Assembly: GCA_947494085.1 (NCBI GenBank)
Contig: CANLTP010000064.1
Span: 1 to 5,901 of the forward strand
Direction: 5' to 3'
Origin: Actinomycetota bacterium
Lineage (GTDB): Bacteria; Actinomycetota; Actinomycetes; Nanopelagicales; Nanopelagicaceae
Length of the DNA stretch: 5,901 nucleotides
Positions 1-4,583 of the stretch are shown piece by piece. The notes below the pieces were generated by a model. That model was not told the DNA's origin. It did not search any database and was given only the letters and a program-made list of their open reading frames with translations. Made by a program: the position numbers and the translations under genes. Position 1 is the first letter of the stretch. Each line of letters opens with the position of its first letter.

Positions 1-244
1 TGACGCAAGTGGTTTAGTCCAACTCTGTGAAGTTCATTTACACCATGATTGGTTTGGCCAACCTGTTTCTCTAATTGAATCATCAACAAAGGCTCGAGTC
101 GCATTTATTACTCGCCTTGGAAGTGGAATGATTCCAACTGAGAATACTGTGCTCCAAGAGGGCGATCTTGTGCATGTAATGGCTACCGATGACGAGATCA
201 AGAATATTGAACAAGCTCTGGCTAAATCTCCGGAAGAGGCCTAA
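1..244 (+). CDS. TrkA-type K+ uptake regulator, C-terminal part (first of a TrkA pair), partial
   Basis: The window opens inside this gene. Reading from base 2 gives 80 codons up to TAA at 242-244. The peptide, starting DASGLVQLCEVHLHHDWFGQ, has the strand pattern of an RCK_C (TrkA_C) ligand-binding domain. A VSLIES stretch is followed by a Gly-containing turn (RLGSGMIPTENTVLQEGD) and a closing strand LVHVMATDDEI, typical of the end of TrkA/KtrA proteins. The Rossmann RCK_N half lies upstream and is not visible. RCK proteins form cytosolic gating rings on Trk/Ktr K+ channels. The gene ends 5 bases before a second complete TrkA gene, the same tandem arrangement as I recall for ceoB-ceoC of M. 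tuberculosis, so the two probably form one operon and a heteromeric ring. The family is clear. Assignment as the ceoB equivalent is by position only. Confidence 0.85.
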   Translation, partial: DASGLVQLCEVHLHHDWFGQPVSLIESSTKARVAFITRLGSGMIPTENTVLQEGDLVHVMATDDEIKNIEQALAKSPEEA

Positions 245-249
245 CTAAA

Positions 250-912
250 ATGAAAATTGCGATTGCCGGAGCCGGAAATGTTGGGCGCTCGATTGCTCGA
301 GAACTACTTGAGAACGGACACCATGTTCTACTAATTGATCGCGACCCTAAAGCGCTAAAAATTGAGAGCGTTCCAAATGCCGAATGGCTGATGGCAGATG
401 TTTGCGAGATTTCTTCTTTAGATAATGCAAAGTTAGACACCTGCCAAGTTTTAATCGCAGCTACCGGTGATGACAAAGTGAATTTAGTTGCCTCGCTCTT
501 GGCTAAGACTGAATATGGAGTTCCACGTGTTGTTGCGCGCGTAAATCATCCTAAGAATGAATGGCTCTTTGATTCTTCATGGGGCGTCGATGTTTCAGTA
601 TCTACTCCAAGAATTATCTCTGCAATCGTTGAAGAAGCAGTATCTGTTGGCGACGTAGTTCGACTCTTCTCTCTCCAAAAGGGTGAAGCAAGCTTGGTTG
701 AAATAACTCTCCCAGAAGATGCAAAATGTGTTGGTCAAACTGTCGAAGAGGTAACACTTCCAGAGAATGCAACTCTTGCGGCAATCGTTCGTGATGGTCA
801 AGTGATTACACCTCACGCACATGATGTTTTCTCAGCTGGGGATGAACTTCTATTTGTTGCCACCGCTGAAGCAGAAGAACTATTAAAGAATTGCTTTATT
901 ACAAATACTTAA
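250..912 (+). CDS. trkA: TrkA-family K+ uptake regulatory protein (RCK_N + RCK_C), second of the pair
   Basis: This 220-residue protein is a complete RCK subunit, the usual length for single-copy TrkA/KtrA proteins. Residues 1 to about 120 are the NAD(H)-binding Rossmann domain: MKIAIAGAGNVGRS carries GxGxxG at residues 7-12, and the acidic residue closing strand 2 is D30 in LLIDRDP. The core continues with MADV near residue 50 and AATGDDKVN near 70-78. Residues from about 135 to 215 form the RCK_C domain (SLVEITLPEDAKCVGQTVEE, then DELLFVATAEAEELL). It should sit in the cytosol as part of the gating ring of a Trk-type K+ transporter; no channel gene is visible here. The ATG at 250 follows the previous TrkA stop by 5 bases, with a GGAAGAGG ribosome-binding site inside the upstream gene, so the two are probably cotranscribed. 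Its stop overlaps the stop of the convergent DUF3159 gene. Confidence 0.93.
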   Translation: MKIAIAGAGNVGRSIARELLENGHHVLLIDRDPKALKIESVPNAEWLMADVCEISSLDNAKLDTCQVLIAATGDDKVNLVASLLAKTEYGVPRVVARVNHPKNEWLFDSSWGVDVSVSTPRIISAIVEEAVSVGDVVRLFSLQKGEASLVEITLPEDAKCVGQTVEEVTLPENATLAAIVRDGQVITPHAHDVFSAGDELLFVATAEAEELLKNCFITNT

Positions 913-926
913 TCAGCTTTTGTAAT
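898..926. terminator. Weak inverted repeat across the convergent trkA / DUF3159 junction
   Basis: ATTACAAA (898-905) and TTTGTAAT (919-926) form a perfect 8-bp stem with a 13-base loop. The shared stop signal TTAA (909-912) lies in the loop. Being symmetric and central to a tail-to-tail junction, it could end transcription from both sides. However, only one pair in eight is G-C and neither strand has a run of T after the stem, so it is at best a weak bidirectional terminator and could be chance. Confidence 0.25.
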
Positions 927-1517
927 TGGAACGGATCTAATTACCATCCAAGTTCCCCAGAGCGTTGCTAGGTAAAGCGGAAATCCAAGGAAAATATTTG
1001 CAACACCAAGAGCATTTAATTGATCTGCTTTAAAGAGTGGATATTGGACTGCTAAGCGAATCGCAAAGAGCGCAAACCAGATCCAAGTTGCCTTTGTATA
1101 TGCCGCTAAACGTTTTGGATCTTTACGCCACTTCAAATTTTCGCCAAGAATTGGGCCCAACAAGACACCAATTAGCGGATACTTAATAAGTATTGAAACT
1201 AGATAAACCAACATGAAAGCCGAGTTTTTCCAGAGGCTAGGTGCGTAATAATCCTTAGCTTCTCCAGTGCGCCATGCCAGCCAACCGCAGAATGCAACGC
1301 CGATAAAACCTGAAATTGAGTGCATCAAAGTATCGCGTCTAATCAAGCGATAAAGCATCAGCGCTGCTGCTGTTGCCAGTGAAATATAAAGGCAGACCTG
1401 CAAATTTTTTGTGATGTTATATGTAAGCAGAAAGATGATTGATGGAATTGTGGAATCAATGATTCCCTTTTTTCCACCAAGGGCGGTAACAACTTTTGCT
1501 TTATCTTCCTCTCGCAT
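909..1517 (-). CDS. DUF3159 family polytopic membrane protein
   Basis: This 202-residue integral membrane protein has no known biochemical function. It matches what I know of DUF3159, an actinobacterial family. The family marks are GGKKGIID at residues 14-21, YYAPSLWKNSA at 90-100, LIGVLLGPILGE at 115-126, WRKDP at 130-134 and an ATWIWFALFAIRL helix starting near 143. About six membrane segments can be read (roughly 23-33, 39-57, 67-82, 97-122, 143-160, 172-193). The ATG shares one base with the dut stop (TAATG), and a GGAGG ribosome-binding site sits 9 bases upstream, inside the last codons of dut, so translation is very likely coupled. In M. tuberculosis, from memory, Rv2693c occupies the same place next to ceoC, with extra genes (OB-fold, DUF3710) between it and dut that are absent here. 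Confidence 0.88.
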   Translation of the reverse strand: MREEDKAKVVTALGGKKGIIDSTIPSIIFLLTYNITKNLQVCLYISLATAAALMLYRLIRRDTLMHSISGFIGVAFCGWLAWRTGEAKDYYAPSLWKNSAFMLVYLVSILIKYPLIGVLLGPILGENLKWRKDPKRLAAYTKATWIWFALFAIRLAVQYPLFKADQLNALGVANIFLGFPLYLATLWGTWMVIRSVPITKAD

Positions 1518-1960
1518 TAGCTCTTGCCTCCAGTTGATCCAAAGCCACCAGTGCCACGATCGGATCCGGGAAGTGATTCGACTTCGACAAAGTTTGCACG
1601 TTCAACTTCTTGAATAACTAGTTGCGCGATTCGATCGCCTTTTTTAAAAGAGATTGCCTCTTTAGGATCGTGATTTATCAAAATAATTTGTAACTCGCCT
1701 CGAAAACCGGCATCCACGGTTCCTGGTGAATTCACCATGGTTACTCCATGCTTAATTGCAAGACCTGATCTTGGGTGAACAAGTGCGACATAACCATTTG
1801 GAAGCGCGATTGAAATTCCAGTTGGCACTAAAGCTCGTTCGCCAGGTTGGAGGGTTACATCAACTCGCGCTGTTAAATCTGCGCCAGCATCTCCCGGTTT
1901 TGCATAGCTTGGCATTGGAACCGATTTATCCAAGCGGGTGATTAAAACCTGAACACTCAT
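1517..1960 (-). CDS. dut: dUTP diphosphatase (dUTPase, trimeric class)
   Basis: Hydrolyses dUTP to dUMP and pyrophosphate, keeping uracil out of DNA and supplying dUMP for thymidylate synthesis; cytosolic. At 147 residues it has the normal length and all five motifs of homotrimeric dUTPases: motif I AGADL (25-29), motif II PRSGLAIKHG (63-72), motif III GTVDAGFRGEL (80-90) with the catalytic Asp at 83, motif IV GDRIAQLV (108-115), and the glycine-rich motif V RGTGGFGSTG (135-144), whose Phe stacks on the base. Nothing needed for activity is missing. The ATG overlaps the thioesterase stop by 4 bases (ATGA). There is no strong ribosome-binding site, so expression probably depends on coupling to the upstream gene. 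The stop overlaps the DUF3159 start by one base. Confidence 0.97.
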   Translation of the reverse strand: MSVQVLITRLDKSVPMPSYAKPGDAGADLTARVDVTLQPGERALVPTGISIALPNGYVALVHPRSGLAIKHGVTMVNSPGTVDAGFRGELQIILINHDPKEAISFKKGDRIAQLVIQEVERANFVEVESLPGSDRGTGGFGSTGGKS

Positions 1961-2541
1961 GGATTAATTTCAAACTCGGGATCTACGAATGCAAGCAATT
2001 CTGGATGAGCGGTTACGTGGGCTAAATATTCCTCTGGGGCGTTGTCTAGGAAATGTTGCATCGGGACTATTACATACAGCGATGCGGCGCGAACGGCGAT
2101 CGGTCCATCAGGACTTCCGAGTCGGCCGACTGCGCTGCAATAAACTTTTCGATTTACCTGGCCAGTGATTTCTGCAGTTATGTGAAGTGTTGTTCCCATT
2201 GGAACGGGCAGTAGAAAATCTGTTTCAAGCCGCGCTGTAACGGCTGGAGAGCGAATCAACCACATCAATTTTCCAAGTGCTTCATCAAATGCCAGCGATA
2301 ACAATCCCCCATGTGCAAGTCCTGGTGCGCCTTGATGATTCTCGGTAACGGTAAAGACGGCGGTTAAATTCTGGCCATCACCTGCATGCGCAACTAGATG
2401 CAATCCGGTTGGGTGTAATTCGCCACAACCAAAACAATGTCCGAAGTGTGAAGGAATTTTTGTTCCTGGTTCTGGCGCTTTTGGATGACGTGGCGGTATT
2501 TGGGAACCCTCTGGTGGCACCGTGCTAGGAACGCGACTCAT
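1957..2541 (-). CDS. PaaI-type hotdog-fold thioesterase family protein
   Basis: A 194-residue single-hotdog protein, likely an acyl-CoA thioesterase, with unknown substrate. Residues 1 to about 30 are a Pro-rich, probably disordered tail. Then comes HCFGCGELHPTGL (35-47), the CFGCG-x-NP-like signature common at the front of actinobacterial PaaI-like thioesterases. The hotdog core carries HQGAPGLAHGG (69-79) and the central helix LLSLAFDEALG (80-90); H77-G78-G79 and D86 fall where this family keeps its active-site loop and acidic residue. It heads the unit with dut and DUF3159 and overlaps dut by 4 bases. The ATG at 2541 is supported by a TAGGCT box six bases upstream, fitting a leaderless transcript; no good ribosome-binding site precedes it. 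It diverges from DUF3093 across 67 bases. I see no functional link with dUTPase beyond conserved neighbourhood. Confidence 0.85.
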   Translation of the reverse strand: MSRVPSTVPPEGSQIPPRHPKAPEPGTKIPSHFGHCFGCGELHPTGLHLVAHAGDGQNLTAVFTVTENHQGAPGLAHGGLLSLAFDEALGKLMWLIRSPAVTARLETDFLLPVPMGTTLHITAEITGQVNRKVYCSAVGRLGSPDGPIAVRAASLYVIVPMQHFLDNAPEEYLAHVTAHPELLAFVDPEFEINP

Positions 2542-2547
2542 GAGTGA

Positions 2548-2576
2548 AGCCTAACCTGTGATTAACTTTGTGCAAA
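2548..2576 (-). promoter_or_regulatory. Predicted leaderless promoter of the thioesterase-dut-DUF3159 unit
   Basis: On the minus strand a TAGGCT hexamer (2553 to 2548), fitting the actinobacterial TANNNT minus-10 pattern, ends exactly 6 bases before the ATG (2541), which puts the start of transcription at or next to the A of the ATG. A TTTGCA hexamer (2576 to 2571) lies 17 bases further upstream as a poor minus-35 and falls inside the 2572-2583 palindrome. No Shine-Dalgarno sequence is present. This is prediction from sequence only. Confidence 0.5.
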
Positions 2577-2583
2577 TATTTGC
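2572..2583. repeat. Perfect 12-bp palindrome in the divergent thioesterase / DUF3093 gap
   Basis: GCAAATATTTGC reads the same on both strands. It sits in the middle of the 67-base gap between two divergent starts (2541 and 2609), overlapping the place of the minus-35 box for the thioesterase promoter and lying just upstream of the DUF3093 minus-10. That is a natural site for a dimeric regulator of both genes. About one such palindrome is expected by chance in a window of this size, so the position rather than the sequence makes it notable. Confidence 0.35.
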
Positions 2584-2596
2584 TACAGGTATGGCG

Positions 2597-2602
2597 TAGC
2601 GT
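2597..2602 (+). promoter_or_regulatory. Predicted minus-10 box of DUF3093 (leaderless)
   Basis: TAGCGT, a TANNNT match, ends exactly 6 bases before the GTG at 2609, the same geometry as at the thioesterase and desaturase starts. No convincing minus-35 lies 17-18 bases upstream. The TAG of this box is also an in-frame stop, so the reading frame cannot extend upstream; this supports GTG 2609 as the true start. Confidence 0.45.
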
Positions 2603-2608
2603 GCGCCT

Positions 2609-3091
2609 GTGGGAAAAAATAACCGACATAAAGATTTGGACTACGGCTCCCCAATTTTTCAAGAGAAATTATCTTGGAGTTGGTGGCTCTGGTGCTTCGC
2701 TATTTTTATGGCCGGCTCACTCTCTATTGCAGTCTGGGCAGCAATCGGAAATGATGCAGCAATCACAATTTCTTTGATCCAACTTGGGCTTCTGTTTTTC
2801 ACCGCGCGACGAACTGCTCTTGAAATTACCTTAACTAAAGGTTGGCTCTTAGTTGGGCCAGCAGCAATCGAGCGGGCTTTTATTCATAATTTTATAGCTT
2901 TAGATTTCAAAGAATTTAAACGCATCCGTGGCGTAGATGCAGATCCAGCTAGTTATTTACAGATTCGCTTCTGGGTTAATGCCGCGATAAAAATCGATCT
3001 ACGCGACCCAAAAGATAAAACGCCCTACTGGTTGATTAGCACCAATAGAGCGAATGAATTAGCTAAATTATTAAACGTTGCAGATCGCTGA
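2609..3091 (+). CDS. DUF3093 family membrane protein
   Basis: 160 residues, function unknown. It matches DUF3093, an actinobacterial family I recall as Rv2698 in M. tuberculosis, where it also neighbours dut and DUF4193. A short charged N-terminus leads into two membrane helices (about 24-46 and 50-66), starting SPIFQEKLSWSWWLW. A cytosolic beta-rich tail follows, with the family pattern DPASYLQIRFWVNAAI (112-127) and DPKDKTPYWLISTNR (133-147). The start is a GTG. An in-frame TAG lies 4 codons upstream, the frame has no earlier start, and a TANNNT box six bases upstream predicts a leaderless mRNA. An ATG at 2568 belongs to another frame. The stop TGA (3089-3091) directly abuts the stop of convergent DUF4193, with no base between them. 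Confidence 0.85.
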   Translation: MGKNNRHKDLDYGSPIFQEKLSWSWWLWCFAIFMAGSLSIAVWAAIGNDAAITISLIQLGLLFFTARRTALEITLTKGWLLVGPAAIERAFIHNFIALDFKEFKRIRGVDADPASYLQIRFWVNAAIKIDLRDPKDKTPYWLISTNRANELAKLLNVADR

Positions 3092-3388
3092 TTAAGCGCA
3101 ATCCTGACAGATTGCTTTTGCACCTTCACCCTTTGCAAGTTGTGAAGCGTGATGAACCAAGAAACATCTAGAGCAAGTAAATTCATCTTCTTGCTTTGGA
3201 ACAACTCGAACAGTTAGCTCTTCGCCAGAGAGATCCGCGCCAGGTAGTTCTAGATTTTCGGCCGCTTCTTCTTCGTCAATATCAACTTGTCCAGATTGAG
3301 CATCAGCTCTGCGAGCTTTTAACTCTTCAAGTGATTCTTCATGAAGTTCTTCATCTTGCTTTCGCGGTGTGTCGTAATCCGTTGCCAT
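3092..3388 (-). CDS. DUF4193 family zinc-ribbon-like small protein
   Basis: 98 residues, function unknown. It is a close match to DUF4193, a family found nearly throughout Actinobacteria (Rv2699c in M. tuberculosis, from memory). The start MATDYDTPRK, the stretch SLEELKARR (19-27), the acidic middle and LPGADLSGEEL (48-58) are hallmarks. The C-terminus is a compact zinc-binding module: CSRC at 72-75 and CQDC at 94-97, with FLVHH between. The acidic N-terminal half is probably flexible. The module resembles zinc ribbons of transcription-associated proteins, but no role can be claimed. The ATG is well fixed by a strong GGGAGGTG ribosome-binding site (within 3391-3400), so unlike its neighbours this gene appears to have a leadered mRNA. 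Its last codons hold a terminator-like hairpin reading for the opposite gene. Confidence 0.92.
   Translation of the reverse strand: MATDYDTPRKQDEELHEESLEELKARRADAQSGQVDIDEEEAAENLELPGADLSGEELTVRVVPKQEDEFTCSRCFLVHHASQLAKGEGAKAICQDCA
3098..3119 (+). terminator. Candidate intrinsic terminator of DUF3093, inside the 3' end of DUF4193
   Basis: Seven bases after the DUF3093 stop, GCAATC (3098-3103) and GATTGC (3110-3115) form a perfect 6-bp stem with the 6-base loop CTGACA, followed directly by TTTT (3116-3119). The order stem then T run is right only for plus-strand transcription. On the minus strand the same bases encode the C-terminal zinc-knuckle region of DUF4193. The stem is short and half A-T, so the terminator is probably weak. 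Confidence 0.4.
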
Positions 3389-3390
3389 GG

Positions 3391-3400
3391 CACCTCCCTC
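3391..3400 (-). promoter_or_regulatory. Strong ribosome-binding site of DUF4193
   Basis: Read on the minus strand the stretch is GAGGGAGGTG, ending 2 bases before the ATG. It is the best Shine-Dalgarno match in the window, with GGAGG 4 bases from the start codon, slightly close. It fixes the start and sets this gene apart from the neighbours with leaderless signals. Confidence 0.7.
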
Positions 3401-3410
3401 TAATACTTAA

Positions 3411-3434
3411 ATCGCAATCCTTATGATTGCCGAT
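3411..3434. repeat. Imperfect inverted repeat upstream of DUF4193
   Basis: ATCGCAATC (3411-3419), the 5-base spacer CTTAT, and GATTGCCGAT (3425-3434) pair over nine bases with a single bulged C. It begins 23 bases before the DUF4193 ATG, so it could be a hairpin in the 5' leader or an operator. Its core GCAATCCT...GATTGC is nearly the same as the hairpin at 3098-3115 at the other end of the gene. Confidence 0.4.
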
Positions 3435-3457
3435 ACTGCCAATTTCTTTTTAATTCC

Positions 3458-3486
3458 TTGCGATAGGGCGGATAGTGTCCTATAAG
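3458..3486 (+). promoter_or_regulatory. Promoter-like element reading into the 3488-3563 gap
   Basis: TTGCGA (3458-3463) and TATAAG (3481-3486) are separated by exactly 17 bases, close to the sigma-70-type consensus, predicting a start near 3492. No plus-strand gene follows; the next coding sequence is the 3' end of the opposite-strand desaturase. It would make a short RNA or an antisense transcript. A weaker minus-strand pair, TTGATT (3506-3501) and TATAGG (3484-3479) with a 16-base spacer, overlaps it and could serve DUF4193 with a leader of about 84 bases. Either or both may be chance. Confidence 0.3.
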
Positions 3487-3497
3487 TAGCTCACCTA

Positions 3498-3542
3498 CCT
3501 AATCAACTCTCGGCGTGTCGAAAATATTCCCGAGTTAATTGG
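3498..3542. terminator. Hairpin 22 bases downstream of the desaturase stop
   Basis: CCTAATCAACTC (3498-3509) pairs with GAGTTAATTGG (3532-3542), giving ten pairs with one bulge and one mismatch around a 22-base loop. An alternative inner pairing of CGG with CCG is possible. On the minus strand it follows the desaturase gene and is the only plausible terminator for it, though it lacks a T run. On the plus strand it would lie near the 5' end of any RNA from the 3458-3486 promoter-like element. Confidence 0.35.
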
Positions 3543-3563
3543 CTGTGCGTCTTATGTGAACGA

Positions 3564-4532
3564 TTAATCCTTTAATCTGATTGGATTTTGACCACGTGCC
3601 TCTAATCGATCAAAGTGGGCATCACGCTTTTCTACAAACTTTGATACATCGACTTCAGCTGCTGAAATATATGCAGCTAATTCATCTCTCGCTGCAGCGC
3701 CTTCGCCAGTGAAATCCTCGCGATTAAAAATATTCCAAGCACGCAATACCGGAGCAACAACATCTTCAAGGTGAGATTTTGGATCATAAATGCCAGCGAG
3801 TGCAATTTGAACTGATTTGCGACCCCAACCTGGCATTCCTGCACCTGGCATCTGGAAATTAACAACTACATCTTTGATCGCAGTCATCGCAGCATTTGGT
3901 TCAAGGTCTAGCGCGGCACCTAGTAAATTGCGATAGAAGAGCATGTGAAGATTTTCATCCAGCGCCACTCTGGCCAACATGCCTTCGCAAGTTTCATCAT
4001 TTGAAATTCGGCCGGTATTTCTATGTGAAATACGTGTTGCCAGCTCTTGGAAAGTTACATATGAAACCGTGTGCAACATGTCGTTCTCGTAAGGTGTTTG
4101 ATACCCAGCTTGCATGTGGGCCATACGCAAATCTTCTAATTCATTTGGGTCAACACCGCGAGTTGCCATTAAATAATCGCGAATAACAATTCCGTGTCGC
4201 GCTTCTTCAGCGGTCCAACGATTAATCCAGGTATTCCAAGCACCATCACGACTCATTGCTGTTGCAATTTCAGTGTGATAGCTCGGCAGATTATCTTCAG
4301 TTAACAAGTTTAAAATTAGTGAATCTTGTGCAATCGCACTTAACTTTGAATCTTTCGCTTCCCAAGCATCGCCATTTAGTGGCCCAGCAAAGGTGCGACC
4401 TTCACTCCATGGGACATACTCATGTGGATACCAATCTTTGGTGGTCGCAACATGTCGTTCGAGTTCGACAGCAACTGCAGGTTCGAGATCGCGAATTAAC
4501 CGCGACTGAATCTTTGGGTCGATTGATGTCAT
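3564..4532 (-). CDS. desA: Soluble acyl-[acyl-carrier-protein] desaturase (di-iron, DesA family)
   Basis: 322 residues of a cytosolic ferritin-like di-iron desaturase that puts a cis double bond into acyl-ACP using O2 and reduced ferredoxin, for unsaturated membrane lipids. All six iron ligands expected from plant stearoyl-ACP desaturase are visible: E79 in LTEDNLPSYH, E110 and H113 in WTAEEARHG, E163 in TFQELATRISH, and E193 and H196 in DENLH. The two ExxH helices and the Trp-rich helix before the first are intact, so activity is expected. The length is close to mycobacterial DesA1. The start is an ATG with a TAAGTT box six bases upstream and no ribosome-binding site, implying a leaderless mRNA; a 10-bp palindrome sits at the minus-35 position. 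The gene follows trmD on the same strand after 51 bases but probably has its own promoter. Double-bond position and chain length cannot be read. Confidence 0.93.
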   Translation of the reverse strand: MTSIDPKIQSRLIRDLEPAVAVELERHVATTKDWYPHEYVPWSEGRTFAGPLNGDAWEAKDSKLSAIAQDSLILNLLTEDNLPSYHTEIATAMSRDGAWNTWINRWTAEEARHGIVIRDYLMATRGVDPNELEDLRMAHMQAGYQTPYENDMLHTVSYVTFQELATRISHRNTGRISNDETCEGMLARVALDENLHMLFYRNLLGAALDLEPNAAMTAIKDVVVNFQMPGAGMPGWGRKSVQIALAGIYDPKSHLEDVVAPVLRAWNIFNREDFTGEGAAARDELAAYISAAEVDVSKFVEKRDAHFDRLEARGQNPIRLKD

Positions 4533-4538
4533 TGGCGG

Positions 4539-4544
4539 AACTTA
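4539..4544 (-). promoter_or_regulatory. Predicted minus-10 box of the desaturase gene (leaderless)
   Basis: On the minus strand TAAGTT (4544 to 4539) fits TANNNT and ends exactly 6 bases before the ATG at 4532, placing the transcription start at the initiation codon. The minus-35 place, 17-18 bases upstream, is taken by the palindrome at 4561-4570 instead of a TTGACA-like box, so an activator may be needed. Confidence 0.45.
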
Positions 4545-4560
4545 GCGCAAGATTCAAGCT

Positions 4561-4570
4561 ACTCGCGAGT
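4561..4570. repeat. Perfect 10-bp palindrome ACTCGCGAGT between trmD and the desaturase gene
   Basis: ACTCGCGAGT is its own reverse complement and lies in the 51-base gap, 28 bases before the desaturase ATG and 14 bases past the trmD stop. It covers the minus-35 place of the predicted desaturase promoter, the right place for an operator of a lipid-responsive regulator. With no spacer it would not form a hairpin terminator. Several 10-bp palindromes are expected by chance in a window of this length. Confidence 0.35.
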
Positions 4571-4583
4571 TAAAATGAATTAA

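Noticed and set aside
1411..1941. Plus-strand open frames opposite dut and the start of DUF3159
   Set aside because: dut is unmistakable on the minus strand; the opposite frames show no family features or initiation signals.
2568..2777. ATG-started plus-strand frame of 69 codons overlapping DUF3093
   Set aside because: It overlaps DUF3093 in another frame, has no ribosome-binding site and has no recognisable content, whereas the GTG 2609 frame gives a clear DUF3093 protein.
3515..3538. Tiny GTG-started frame of 7 codons (MSKIFPS) in the 3389-3563 gap
   Set aside because: It has no Shine-Dalgarno sequence, and a frame this short is expected by chance.
3441..3563. Possible tRNA or riboswitch in the gap
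   Set aside because: No cloverleaf, T-loop or anticodon arm can be drawn, and no riboswitch core I know is present; only an imperfect hairpin and promoter-like boxes are seen.
3896..4573. Plus-strand open frames opposite the desaturase gene (about 96 and 105 codons)
   Set aside because: They lie antisense to a gene with all catalytic motifs intact, show no recognisable domain or ribosome-binding site, and have biased, low-complexity residue use typical of antisense frames.
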